Under the pieces are notes generated by a model that had not been told where the DNA came from, ran no database searches, and saw only the letters and a list, made by a program, of their open reading frames with translations. From Neobacillus endophyticus (GTDB taxonomy: Bacteria; Bacillota; Bacilli; Bacillales; Cytobacillaceae): 64,000 nucleotides of DNA. How positions within the stretch are numbered: position 1 is the first letter of the stretch; each line of letters starts with the position of its first letter. Positions 1 through 8,822 of the stretch are shown in pieces. The translations under genes were made by a program, and so were the position numbers. Location: the NCBI RefSeq assembly GCF_013248975.1, contig NZ_JABRWH010000001.1, positions 4,236,001 through 4,300,000 on the forward strand, given 5' to 3'.

Positions 1-2
1 TC

Positions 3-859
3 GGTATTCCTCGTTCCACCTATTATTATCAAAAGAACTACCGGGTGGAAGAGAAAAAAGTGAGTGAGGGTCGTCCAGCACCTGGTTATTCCTTTAATGA
101 GGAAGGAAAAAAAGTATCGGATGAACAAATCAAAGAATTTCTGTTAGAAGAAATTGCAGGCGATGCTTATAACTATGGTTATCGCAAATTAACCAAAGTA
201 CTTCAAAGAAAATATAGCCTGACTATTAATAAGAAAAAGGTATATCGCCTATGTAAGGAACTTGGGATCTTACACCACAACGACAAAAGAAAGTCTCTTT
301 TCCACGTAAATTAGCACGAAATCGGATCATTAAAGCTTCTAATCAACTTTGGGAAGCAGATATTAAATACGGATATATCGAAGGAGAAGATCGCTTTTTC
401 TTTGTCATGTCCATTATAGATGTCTATGACAGAGGAATCGTTGCCTATCATATGGGATTAAGCTGCACCGGAGATGATGTAAAACAGACTCTGCAAAGAG
501 CGTTATTGAAACGCCAACAATATGCTAAAAAGGAAAAACCTGTGATTCGAACAGACAATGGGCCACAGTTTATTTCGCATACCTTTGAAGAGTTTTGTGA
601 AAATTCGAAAATGGAACATGAAAGAATTCCACCAAGAACCCCAAATATGAATGCCCATATAGAATCTTTCCATCGCATTTTTGAGGACGATTGCTTGTCC
701 AGATGGCAGTTTGAAACCTATGCAGAAGCATATCAGGAAGTCATGAGATTTATGGTGTACTATAACGAAAGACGGATTCATTCCAGCCTTTTAGACTTGT
801 CGCCAAAGGAATTCTATCAAAAACAAAACTCGTTGGTAATCAAGGAGGTCCGGGTATAA
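3..859 (+). pseudogene. IS3-family (IS150 group) transposase OrfB, 5' cut by window, frameshifted
   Basis: The DDE integrase subunit of an IS3 element. It is open from the window edge in one frame (N-terminal HTH_21-type region, ending in ...YRLCKELGIL) and then continues in another frame from about position 275. The second frame carries the rve catalytic core: first Asp in WEADIKY, second Asp in RTDNGPQF, and Glu in NAHIESF exactly 35 residues after the second Asp, the D(35)E spacing of IS3. The frame break near 270-280 is a single-base indel, and the first frame then stops at 312-314, so no full-length transposase can be made without frameshifting. The C-terminus (...VIKEVRV) looks intact. 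OrfA and the left end lie outside the window. The IS identity is firm; the exact element name is not known. Confidence 0.9.
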
Positions 860-899
860 TGGGCTGTACTTATTCAAAGCAACAGCTTGATTTGGAGTG

Positions 900-973
900 G
901 TGGGCATGATAGCCTTGGTCGGCGATGCCAATGTTTGAAACAGCTGGCTTCTTGGCAGAAGAATCATGCCCAC
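900..973 (+). other. long-range 11-bp inverted repeat downstream of transposase
   Basis: GTGGGCATGAT at 900-910 is the perfect reverse complement of ATCATGCCCAC at 963-973, enclosing 52 nt. It sits just after the transposase stop and before a second hairpin with a T-run, so the transposon 3' region is structured. It may be a folded transcript end or a remnant of another element. No known RNA family was recognised. Confidence 0.45.
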
Positions 974-976
974 AGA

Positions 977-1005
977 GGCTCCATGTCAAGCAACATGGCC
1001 TTTTT
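977..1005 (+). terminator. terminator after IS3 transposase
   Basis: Stem-loop with arms GGCTCCATGT and ACATGGCC around CAAGCA, followed by TTTTT at 1001-1005. The orientation fits termination of the plus-strand transposase transcript. Confidence 0.6.
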
Positions 1006-1175
1006 GAAGAATAACGAAAGAAATCTAGTAAATAAAAAACTAAGAAAATAAAAGAATAAGAGAGATATTGTCCAAAATTCGGGGGTTAACCCGATATGCT
1101 CACCATTCGTTTCAACTAAATTAATTTTATTTTAAGATATATCTAACTTAAAGTTAATATACAAAGAATAAAAAA
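1006..1175. other. intergenic; possible IS3 right end
   Basis: No gene is seen. A stretch at about 1069-1096 (TGTCCAAAATTCGGGGG followed by the palindrome GGGTTAACCC) resembles the ends of IS150-type elements and may mark the right terminus. The left end is outside the window, so the boundary cannot be verified. Confidence 0.3.
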
Positions 1176-1199
1176 GCCATTCACAAAAAAGTGAACAGC
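1176..1199 (-). terminator. terminator of NUDIX gene
   Basis: Hairpin GCCATTCAC / GTGAACAGC with an A-run on its left side, i.e. a T-run when read on the minus strand, placed just after the NUDIX stop codon. Confidence 0.55.
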
Positions 1200-1212
1200 A
1201 AAATCTAATGTT

Positions 1213-1614
1213 CTAATTGGCAAATGATATCTCTAACAACTTTTTAATTGCTGGAACATCCGCAGGCGCCCAGTCCAGTGAATCCAGTTCGTTTGGAACT
1301 AGCCATTTAATCGACACGTGCTCTGTTAAAACAGGTTCACCTTCCAAAAGCTTGCAAGCAAAAGTTGTTAAATGAACGATTCCAAAATCATATTCATAAA
1401 CAGTATGCTCAACTTGTTCATGAATTTCAATTTTACAACGCATTTCTTCATTAATTTCACGGTATAAGGCTTCCTGAGGCGACTCTCCTTTTTCTATCTT
1501 ACCACCAGGGAACTCCCACTTAAAAGGTAATGATTTATTTGCACCTCTTTGTGCACATAATATTTTTCCGTTTTGAATAATAATAGCACCAACGACATAA
1601 ATATTCTTTTTCAT
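1213..1614 (-). CDS. NUDIX hydrolase, MutT/8-oxo-dGTP diphosphatase type
   Basis: A 133-residue NUDIX protein, the usual size for MutT-like nucleotide-pool sanitisers that hydrolyse oxidised or non-canonical dNTPs. The Nudix box is visible as GGKIEKGES...REINEEM, matching Gx5Ex7REUxEE, with Met where Gly usually follows. The N-terminus VVGAIIIQNGKILCAQRG is typical of the family. The start was set at the ATG preceded by GGGGGA 6 nt upstream. A further upstream ATG would add an implausible hydrophobic 30-residue extension. It stands alone on the minus strand with a MITE upstream. Substrate cannot be told from sequence; CTP pyrophosphohydrolase is an alternative. Confidence 0.85.
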   Translation of the reverse strand: MKKNIYVVGAIIIQNGKILCAQRGANKSLPFKWEFPGGKIEKGESPQEALYREINEEMRCKIEIHEQVEHTVYEYDFGIVHLTTFACKLLEGEPVLTEHVSIKWLVPNELDSLDWAPADVPAIKKLLEISFAN

Positions 1615-1766
1615 AATTTCCCCCATATAACTTTGTAATTTCCAATAAAGTATTTTAATTTTTATTACAAATATAATATAAACAATGTACACTATTTTGT
1701 TCACGTATTAACATTTTTTATAAATGAAAAGACATTATTTTAAATTTTCAATTCCATCTGTTTTCT

Positions 1767-2059
1767 TTTTATTTGGCTTTGTTATAGCTGAATGTTGATT
1801 TCACTTTATTTGAAAAATTAACGATAAAATTCCGTTTAAATTGGGAAATACACCTATTTCCTTAAGTATAAAGGAAGTTTTTCCTTTTATATTATCCAAA
1901 TCTTTGGATTTTGTCTTATTTTGAGCAGTTAATCGGAATATCTCCGCTTATATCTGCTTCTTAAACTTCCTCTATGTACATTAGCCAGAAATTCTCCGCC
2001 TATGATTTTTCTTACCTATACGAGAATCTAACAATGAATAATAACAGAGCCTTTTATTT
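1767..2059. mobile_element. MITE copy A with perfect 8-bp target duplication
   Basis: A 277-bp non-coding element (1775-2051) bounded by GGCTTTGTTAT and ATAACAGAGCC. It is flanked on both sides by the identical octamer TTTTATTT (1767-1774 and 2052-2059), a clean target-site duplication. A second copy lies inverted at 50753-51027 and is nearly identical along its whole length. The interior holds several short palindromes (AAAGGAAGTTTTTCCTTT, ATCCAAATCTTTGGAT, CGGAATATCTCCG) and no ORF. Terminal GGCTCTGTT and an 8-bp duplication are features I associate with IS1595-family transposition, so an IS1595-type transposase elsewhere is the likely mobiliser; that part is inference. Confidence 0.85.
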
Positions 2060-2406
2060 TTAAATTTTATATTATTTGTTGAAAATCACTTCAACATTTT
2101 TGCATAGAAATTTTAGTCAATCATACTTTTTTTATTTTATTTGCTACTTGATTTAATTGGAATCTACCCTCTACCTAAAACCGGATTAAAATTCTCCTAA
2201 ATAGGAATTACAACCATCATTATATCAGAATCGAATAAATGTCTTCATAGTTTCTTTTTCTAATACTAACTATCTTAATTGATAGTTCTTAAAACAACCG
2301 ATTTATCATCGGAAATCAATAGATTTTGAGATATTTATAGGATGGATTGATAACAATAACAACTGCAGTTTAAATTTCTCTATGGCTAGTTGAAACAATT
2401 AAACCT
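2060..2406. other. intergenic, nothing recognised
   Basis: AT-rich spacer between the MITE and the M28 peptidase stop. No ORF with a ribosome site and no clear hairpin terminator is seen. Confidence 0.5.
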
Positions 2407-3432
2407 TTAAAGAATACCCAAAGCTCTCAAATTAAATTTAATTCTTTCCAGGTTAATCATCTGACCCTTCGATATTTCCCTCCAAAAAACTTGGCATATT
2501 AGATCAAGGTTATGATGGGAATCCACTTCTATTTCTAAAAAACGGCCCAGCTCAGCAGCTTCTGATTTTCGATTAAATAGAGTATTTTCGGGTGAGAGTA
2601 ATGAATGACTACTCCTTTGATCATGGTTCATAGCTAGAATGCACCGTTTAATGAACGAAGCAATTTTTGAGGTCTTATCCAAATTCAATTTTTCAAAAGT
2701 ATCTTCTGGAGTATGATAGTACGGGAAATGACCGCATGTAAGAAATAGGTTAGGCTTTTGATTCATCTCAAAAATATAATGATCAGATAAATAAAATAAA
2801 TACCGGTTTCTTAAACAAAATACTTGAAGATTTTTTTCATTTTCTTGAGCGTATTTAATTGATTTAGAAAGAAGAGGAGAGGTATTGCCGCCAATCACAA
2901 ATAAGGAGTTTTCACGATCTTTAACAGAAAGATTATGACCGCATAAATCTAAGATTATTGCCCCGAGGAATTGATTGTAGTTCAATATTTTTTGAGACTG
3001 ATGATAAAATTGGATACTGCCCATACTATTGGTCATGAAGTATCTTGGCTCTTCCATATCAAAAAAGGCTAAAACAATGGTGATATTTAATTTGGTTGTT
3101 TTTAATGAATCAAGGACAGAGAGTAATATGCCAAGAGCCGCTGCATTATCATTTGCCCCTGGACAGCCCTTTATATGATCATAGTGGGCTCCTAAAAGCA
3201 GCCACTTTTCACCGGAACCCTTCTTTTGGGCAAGCAGATTGCGGCCAACCAGTCCATTAAAAGCGGTATAGGTTTGTTCCCATTCCTTGCTTAACAATGG
3301 TGTTAACGACAAGTTTTTAAACTGATCCAAGATAAGTTTTCTGGCAGCTTCATGGCCTTTTGTTCCTGGTACTCGTCCGTCTAGGCCAGGATTGGATAGT
3401 TTTTGGATAAATTGGATATGCTCTTTTTTCAC
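2407..3432 (-). CDS. M28-family zinc aminopeptidase-like protein
   Basis: A 341-residue metallopeptidase of the M28 (aminopeptidase Y / glutaminyl cyclase) fold without a signal peptide, so probably cytoplasmic. Metal-ligand and catalytic motifs appear in order: GAHYDH (His, Asp), GANDNA (bridging Asp), DMEEP (catalytic Glu plus Glu ligand), ILDLCGHN (Asp) and YHTPEDT (His). The start is a GTG preceded by GGAGGGG with about 6 nt spacing; the TTG one codon earlier is too close to the ribosome site. It is monocistronic and followed by non-coding DNA. Family is clear; the peptide substrate is unknown. Confidence 0.85.
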   Translation of the reverse strand: MKKEHIQFIQKLSNPGLDGRVPGTKGHEAARKLILDQFKNLSLTPLLSKEWEQTYTAFNGLVGRNLLAQKKGSGEKWLLLGAHYDHIKGCPGANDNAAALGILLSVLDSLKTTKLNITIVLAFFDMEEPRYFMTNSMGSIQFYHQSQKILNYNQFLGAIILDLCGHNLSVKDRENSLFVIGGNTSPLLSKSIKYAQENEKNLQVFCLRNRYLFYLSDHYIFEMNQKPNLFLTCGHFPYYHTPEDTFEKLNLDKTSKIASFIKRCILAMNHDQRSSHSLLSPENTLFNRKSEAAELGRFLEIEVDSHHNLDLICQVFWREISKGQMINLERIKFNLRALGIL

Positions 3433-3557
3433 CAAACCCCTCCTTTTTTTGACCCATTTTGCCTCCGCTTTATTAAATAATGGTCTTATTTATAATTACG
3501 GGGAGTTACCTAATCCAATACCAAACCAAAAAAATTAAGTACACCATTTCTTTGTAT

Positions 3558-4745
3558 TTACATGACTTTCTTTAAACGCCGATATTCTGTTGGACTCGAT
3601 TTAATATATTTTTTGAATAAGCGGCTATAATAATTGGAATCCTGGAAACCGGATTTTAAGGCAATTTCCTGAATGGTTAAGTCTGTTTTTTCTAAATAAT
3701 ATAAGGATTTATCGATCCTTAGTTTGTTGAAAAATTCCATTACACTTTGGCCTACTTCTTTTTTAAAAAGATGGCTGAAATGAAACCTGCTTAGGTGGCA
3801 ATTTCTAGCCAGATCATCCAAGGAAATTTCCTTTTGGTGATTTTCTTTCATGAAATGAATCGCTTCTTTAATGATCGGTGATACGTCATGGACATGAAGT
3901 TCTTCCACCTGTCCGGTCAACCATTCGACATAGTGACGAACTTTCATGACAAATTTATCGTAGCGGATCGTCTGGTACAGTTCTTGGATAAAGTTAGCCG
4001 TGTTCGTCAAAATCGTGACAGGGCTGACCCCAATGTCCAGAACCATGCGAGACATCATCATTAACAAATCGATTACTTCGGATTTAAATATTTCTTCATT
4101 ATAGTTATAGGTTTCTGCCACTTTCTCCATAATACCTTTAATCTGCGTTACGGCCCCTTCCGCATAGCCAATTCTGACAATGGAAAATAATTCGGACGTT
4201 TCCTTTGATAACGGTCTTTTTAAATGTTCAGCAATCTCTTTTCGTTGGTCAACATGGAAAATCAGTTTATTGCCTTGAAAAAACCTTCCGGACATTGATT
4301 TTTTGGCTTCTTCGTAAGAGCGAATGATGAGAGAAGGATCATCATAGAAGTTGCCGATTCCAATGGAGACATTGATTTTGATTTCATCTGCTGCCGATTG
4401 TATTTCCTCTGCAAGCGTCATCATTTTGCTTTTGTGCTCGGAATGACAAAGCTCCTTGTAATCAAGTAAAAGGGCAAGAACACCTTCTTCCGTCCAGGCG
4501 GACAAAAACGGAATGGAAATACTGGCTCGCATTTTCGTCACCAGATTTCGGCCCATTTCTATTTTCCACTCCATCGTTTTTCCTTCCGCTAGATCAGGGT
4601 AGCGGTCAACGGACACCAGGATCACTACATTGGGCTTTATTTTCACATTAAATTTTTTCTGAATCGTTTCGTAGGGTGCCACATGTGTATAAGTACCTGA
4701 TAAAAGCATTTGCGAAAATGCCACTTGAATGAGTTCCTCATCCAT
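3558..4745 (-). CDS. AraC-family regulator with YesN-like degenerate GGDEF region
   Basis: A 395-residue transcription factor. Residues from about 290 to the end form a two-helix-turn-helix AraC domain (ISLDDLARNCHLSRFHFSHLFKK, then IQEIALKSGFQDSNYYSRLFKK, split here by 20 or so residues). The N-terminal half contains a PucR/YesN-type GGDEF-like fold (VSVDRYP..., INVSIGIG, SYEEAKKSM) of the kind used as an effector or oligomerisation module. The ATG has GGGGG 7 nt upstream. It follows the lyase-like gene on the same strand after an 87-bp gap that contains a hairpin terminator, so it is probably expressed at a lower level from read-through or its own promoter. Context suggests that it controls the adjacent carrier/lyase unit. 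Confidence 0.8.
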   Translation of the reverse strand: MDEELIQVAFSQMLLSGTYTHVAPYETIQKKFNVKIKPNVVILVSVDRYPDLAEGKTMEWKIEMGRNLVTKMRASISIPFLSAWTEEGVLALLLDYKELCHSEHKSKMMTLAEEIQSAADEIKINVSIGIGNFYDDPSLIIRSYEEAKKSMSGRFFQGNKLIFHVDQRKEIAEHLKRPLSKETSELFSIVRIGYAEGAVTQIKGIMEKVAETYNYNEEIFKSEVIDLLMMMSRMVLDIGVSPVTILTNTANFIQELYQTIRYDKFVMKVRHYVEWLTGQVEELHVHDVSPIIKEAIHFMKENHQKEISLDDLARNCHLSRFHFSHLFKKEVGQSVMEFFNKLRIDKSLYYLEKTDLTIQEIALKSGFQDSNYYSRLFKKYIKSSPTEYRRLKKVM

Positions 4746-4780
4746 ATTTCCAGCCCCCTTTTCTTACTCATGATATAAAA

Positions 4781-4820
4781 AGAAGCTATTCTACTCATCA
4801 TTACGAGTAAAAAAGCTTCC
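4781..4820 (-). terminator. terminator/attenuator between lyase-like gene and AraC gene
   Basis: Read on the minus strand, GGAAGCTTTTTTACTC pairs with GAGTAGAATAGCTTC and is followed by TTTTTA. It lies between two genes of one strand, so it could reduce regulator expression relative to the enzyme. Confidence 0.5.
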
Positions 4821-4832
4821 TTATTTTCGTTT

Positions 4833-6380
4833 TTACCAATCCGTGTTTCCTATTAGTATTTCGACAATTCTCACAATTTCTCCTTCATGGATTTGTTTTA
4901 AAATGAATTCAATATCCTGATAAAAATACCGATCCTCGTCGACAAATGGGACTTCACTGCGAATAAGTTCCACCACTTTTTGACTTACCGTAGAGGGTTT
5001 TAAAGACGAATGAAAATCCAAGGCCTGTACTGCTGTCATTAACTCGATCGCGATGATATATTCCAGTTTCTTGGTTAACTCATAGACTTTTTTCGCGGCA
5101 GGATACGCAAAACTAACGACATCCTCCTGATTAGCACATGTTGGAGAATTATCGATGGTTGCCGGGTGCGACAAATTCCTCATTTCATTTAACAGCCCTG
5201 CCGCCGTATATTGCGGAATCATATACCCGCTATTTAATCCCGGGTTGGCTACAAGAAATGGTGGTAAGGCGCTTACATGGAAATTAACCAGCCTGTCAAT
5301 TCTTCGTTCCGACATTTTGGCAAGATTCGTCAACGCAATGGCCATTGCATCCGCGTAGATCCCCACATAAGTTCCATCAAAGTTCCCGCCCATTAACGCA
5401 TCCCCTTCACCATCCACCATAATCAAGGGATTATCACTGGCTGACAGAATTTCATTTTGAATCACTTCCGCCGCATCTTTCAAGGTCTTTTTCACGGCCC
5501 CGTGCATTTGTGGAATACAACGCAAGCTCAGGGCGTCCTGCAGACGTTCATTCTGATACTGTTGAGCTATTTCACTGCTTTCCAAGATTTTCAGCACTAA
5601 TTGGGCAGTCGTTGCCTGCTCTTTATGGCCTTTTGCCGCATGGATCCTTGGGTCAAAGGCTTTAATCGTTCCCTTTAAGGCCTCAAGTGTCATGGTTCCG
5701 GCAACATCGGCCGTTTTCACCGCCTGGTTGGCATTATACTGAGCCAAGGCCGCAAAAGCCGTGACAGATGTTGTTCCGCTTATTAGTGCCAACCCTTCTT
5801 TACAGCCCAACACAATCGGCTTCAGTCCTGTTTTTTCAAATGCTACATTTCCAGGCAGGAGTTCATTCTTATACCAAGCCTTTCCTTCACCAATCAACAC
5901 TAAGGCCATATGAGCCTCAGGCGACAGATAGGCAACAGACCCGTCCCCCGGTGCATAAGGAATAATTTGTTTATTTATACATTCCCTAATGAGTTCCAAG
6001 GTTTCCAGTTTTACACCGGAATAACCGTGGCCCAAATTGATCAGAATCATCATTTGAATTGCTCTTACGACTTCTTTTTCAAGCGGAGCACCAACTGATA
6101 CCGCATGGGAGCGAATAATGTTTTTTTGCAGGGTTTCGGCATCCTGTACCGAAATATTCTTAGTTACATTACTCCCAAAACCTGTTGTTACACCGTAAAT
6201 GACTCGTTCTTCGGCTAAAAACCTTTCAATCATCTCACGAGAGCGATTTACTCTTGCACAATAGGCGGGGGAAAAAACCACTTCCGCATCATATCTGGCA
6301 ACAGCGATGATTTCTTCGATTGTCGTATTCCCCTCACCTAACGTAACCTTTTTTAAATCCTTTGGATCGGCATCTGTCAA
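4833..6380 (-). CDS. histidine/aromatic ammonia-lyase-like protein lacking the MIO tripeptide
   Basis: 515 residues, normal length for the HAL/PAL fold. Retained motifs: YGVTTGFG (Tyr 62), the IIRSHAVSVGAP His 92, QDxxSLRC (Gln 281, Arg 287), SERRIDRLVN and CANQED (Glu). However the stretch that normally holds Ala-Ser-Gly (GSVGASGDLAPLAHM) reads GSVAYLSPEAHM at 147-158: three residues shorter and without ASG, so the electrophilic MIO cofactor cannot form in the usual way. The active-site Asn (usually NGTQ) is Ser 201 and the catalytic Tyr of DPYSLRC is Leu 284. It is therefore a divergent, possibly non-lyase member, not a normal HutH. The best start is TTG at 6380 (GGAAGA/GGGAG upstream). It sits 42 bp behind the MFS carrier gene in one operon. 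Confidence 0.75.
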   Translation of the reverse strand: MTDADPKDLKKVTLGEGNTTIEEIIAVARYDAEVVFSPAYCARVNRSREMIERFLAEERVIYGVTTGFGSNVTKNISVQDAETLQKNIIRSHAVSVGAPLEKEVVRAIQMMILINLGHGYSGVKLETLELIRECINKQIIPYAPGDGSVAYLSPEAHMALVLIGEGKAWYKNELLPGNVAFEKTGLKPIVLGCKEGLALISGTTSVTAFAALAQYNANQAVKTADVAGTMTLEALKGTIKAFDPRIHAAKGHKEQATTAQLVLKILESSEIAQQYQNERLQDALSLRCIPQMHGAVKKTLKDAAEVIQNEILSASDNPLIMVDGEGDALMGGNFDGTYVGIYADAMAIALTNLAKMSERRIDRLVNFHVSALPPFLVANPGLNSGYMIPQYTAAGLLNEMRNLSHPATIDNSPTCANQEDVVSFAYPAAKKVYELTKKLEYIIAIELMTAVQALDFHSSLKPSTVSQKVVELIRSEVPFVDEDRYFYQDIEFILKQIHEGEIVRIVEILIGNTDW

Positions 6381-6422
6381 TCTTCCGTCAACTCCCTTCG
6401 TCTATATTTCCATATAAGGGTT

Positions 6423-7793
6423 CTAACTTCTTCCCTCGATTGTTTGTCCTGCGCTTATATGACCTGCACCTTCCAATGTTGGATCACTTGCTTCATTTAA
6501 CCCAAGTGATTTCGTTTCTGGTGCCCAGGCAATCGAAACAATCGTCCCAATAAATAGAATTACTGACATGGCGATCATGGATGCTGTCATCCCTAATGAA
6601 CTTACGCTGATTGGCAGCAAAAAGGTACCAATCGCTGAACCTACCCGGCTGATTGCTGTCACGACTCCAACACCCGTACCGCGGATTTCGGTTGGGAACA
6701 ATTCTGCCGGATACACAAGCGTAAGATTGGAAGCTGCTGACATCACAAAAGTAAAGATGGCAAATACCATAATCGAAAAACCATGCGAACCTGTTGGCAA
6801 TAAACTTAAAACAAATAATGAAATGGTTAAAATGATGAAAGTATAAATCGTAAAACCACGGCGTGATAGTTTCTCCGTACTCCATAGACCTGCAATCGAG
6901 CCAACAAGCAGGAATATATTCAACCACATATCAACAGCAAACGTTTCTTTAAAGCCCATCTTATCCAGAATCGTTGGAAGAAAGGTATAAATCGCAAAGT
7001 AAGGTACCACTTGACATACGTAGAATAACCCGCCAAATGCTGTTCGTCTCCAAAGTTGTTTGTTGAATAAGTCCCCAAGCCGGTAGTTTGTCCCCCCATG
7101 TGTTTCAACGGTTTCATCCATAATCGCATTCGGTCCAATATATTTTCTGACGATTTCTCGAGCCTCTTCTTTACGTCCCATTTTCACCAGCCATCTTGGC
7201 GACTCTGGTGTTCCGATCCGAAGGATTAATACGATGACGGCAGGAATAGCGGCACTTACCAGCATCCAGCGCCATGATTCAGGACCTGCATTCTCAAGGT
7301 AATAGCCAACCACATTAGAAAGGACATACCCCACCGTCCACAAAACATTTAGAGAGGATAAGAGAATTCCTCTGTATTTTCGCGGAGCAAATTCAGCAAG
7401 CAACGTGGATCCGACGGCATAATCTCCTCCAAGGGCAATACCAATTAATATTCGTAAAATAAATAATGTTACAGGATCATTGACAAAAAATTGCAAGGCG
7501 GATGCGACTGTAATGATTAAAAAGTTCGTTAAATAAATCTTTTGTCTGCCGATTTTATCGGAAAGACCTCCAAGTAATAGGCTTCCAAAGAATAATCCAA
7601 TTAAGGCGGAACTTCCGATGAGACCTTCCCATAGAGGGCCCAGCTTCATTTGCGGACCAAGCAGACTAAGAGCCATCCCAATAATTCCAAGGGCATATCC
7701 ATCTGAAAAGTTAGAACCAAATGTTAAAGCCGTAATTCGTAAATGAAACTTATTAAGTGGTGCATCATCGATTCGATAGGTTTGTTGACTCAT
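6423..7793 (-). CDS. MFS transporter, sugar/aromatic-acid:H+ symporter type
   Basis: A 456-residue, 12-helix major facilitator. Seen are the loop 2-3 signature GGLSDKIGRQKIY, the RILIGIALGGDYAVG segment, the PESPRWLVKMGR motif after helix 6 and PAELFPTEIRGTG near helix 10, all typical of the sugar porter / AAHS group. The ATG is preceded by GGGGGAAATGGT. It is the first gene of the unit with the ammonia-lyase-like enzyme and AraC regulator, so it probably imports the compound that enzyme acts on, for example an amino or aromatic acid. Substrate is inferred from context only. Confidence 0.8.
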   Translation of the reverse strand: MSQQTYRIDDAPLNKFHLRITALTFGSNFSDGYALGIIGMALSLLGPQMKLGPLWEGLIGSSALIGLFFGSLLLGGLSDKIGRQKIYLTNFLIITVASALQFFVNDPVTLFILRILIGIALGGDYAVGSTLLAEFAPRKYRGILLSSLNVLWTVGYVLSNVVGYYLENAGPESWRWMLVSAAIPAVIVLILRIGTPESPRWLVKMGRKEEAREIVRKYIGPNAIMDETVETHGGTNYRLGDLFNKQLWRRTAFGGLFYVCQVVPYFAIYTFLPTILDKMGFKETFAVDMWLNIFLLVGSIAGLWSTEKLSRRGFTIYTFIILTISLFVLSLLPTGSHGFSIMVFAIFTFVMSAASNLTLVYPAELFPTEIRGTGVGVVTAISRVGSAIGTFLLPISVSSLGMTASMIAMSVILFIGTIVSIAWAPETKSLGLNEASDPTLEGAGHISAGQTIEGRS

Positions 7794-8131
7794 ACCATTT
7801 CCCCCTTGTTTAGTTGATTAGCCGTTCTTTTGGAGTTTCCCTCCTTCCATTTAATTAAGCGTTTTTAAGATTTCCGTTGATGCTTTACTAAGATAAATTA
7901 TAGATTTTTCTGAAAGTTTTGACTCTAGAGGATATTTCGGATTCTTAGGACAATCTTGCTATTAAAAAAGAGTCCCAAAACTACTGTCATTTTCAGTTGC
8001 GTTTTGAGTACCAATATTATAGTGGAGTTTCTTTGAAGTACAATCCTTCACAAAGTTAAAATAAATAATGAATTCATTAAAACACAAATTAACAAACTAA
8101 GACCAAATGATTCGTACATGAGGTGGGTATA
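7794..8131. other. divergent intergenic region
   Basis: Holds the promoter region of the MFS/lyase operon (minus) and of the small plus-strand gene at 8132. No confident -35/-10 pair or operator could be singled out. Confidence 0.4.
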
Positions 8132-8545
8132 ATGAATCGGGTCGGTAAATATGCCATTCAAGAAGATGTGGACGAAACAGAATTGTTAAAAATGGTTCTT
8201 GAACTTCCAGAGAAAGATAAAATGTTAATGTGGTCAGAAGGCTATTTAGACCTTGTGATTGATCAATTACCAGAGTATGGTAAGGATATTTTGGTCAGTC
8301 GTAAAGATAAATGGGAAGATACGAAAGCCTATTACCAAGACCAACTTGACGGCATCCTTTTAAAAGAAGAAGTTAAAATGAAAATGAAGAGCGAACGAAA
8401 AGAATTCGCTCTTTTTGTTATGAAGAATTTTAAGGAGTTTCAATCTTTACTCTTTTTGTGTTATGACGGCAATTTAAAAGACGTTGATTTAAGAAAATTC
8501 GTTTACCGGAAGAGATATGGAGCAAGAAAAAATTATTTAAAATAG
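8132..8545 (+). CDS. hypothetical protein, possible RNA-ligase C-terminal relative
   Basis: 137 residues, strongly charged and apparently soluble, no signal peptide or membrane helix. The start is ATG at 8132 with AGGTGGG just upstream; a GTG at 8123 is inside the ribosome site. The C-terminal part (FKEFQSLLFLCYDGNLKDVDLRKFVY) vaguely resembles the tail of T4 Rnl-like RNA ligases, which have a ...SILF..LDGKD... segment, but no nucleotidyltransferase KxDG motif is present. If related it would be only the accessory C-terminal part. I do not recognise the family with confidence. It is flanked by convergent DUF3231 on the right. Confidence 0.5.
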   Translation: MNRVGKYAIQEDVDETELLKMVLELPEKDKMLMWSEGYLDLVIDQLPEYGKDILVSRKDKWEDTKAYYQDQLDGILLKEEVKMKMKSERKEFALFVMKNFKEFQSLLFLCYDGNLKDVDLRKFVYRKRYGARKNYLK

Positions 8546-8785
8546 AAAAAATTATGGCGATTCATCTCTCACAAGCCTTGAAAAATACAGTCTTTTAAAA
8601 TATGTATGTGTGCGATCGTGAGGCTCGTAGGAAATAAATGTATGTGTATTATTAAAAATAAACTTATGCAAGAGATAAATAAGGGATCGCCACAGCGACC
8701 CCTATTTCTTTTTGTGCTAACGTTCATGAACAAGAGAGATGTGATTTTATATTGTTTTTGACCCAATGAGTGCATCAAATTAAAA

Positions 8786-8807
8786 AGCTAGGAATCATTC
8801 CTAGCTT
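8786..8807 (-). terminator. terminator of DUF3231 gene
   Basis: AAGCTAGGAAT / ATTCCTAGCTT, an 11-bp perfect stem with a one-base centre and an A-run on the left, just past the DUF3231 stop codon. Confidence 0.7.
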
Positions 8808-8822
8808 CCAGTTACTGAAATA

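Noticed and set aside
4833..6380. Ordinary histidine utilisation (hut) operon
   Set aside because: No hutU, hutI, hutG or hutP is nearby and the MIO tripeptide is missing.
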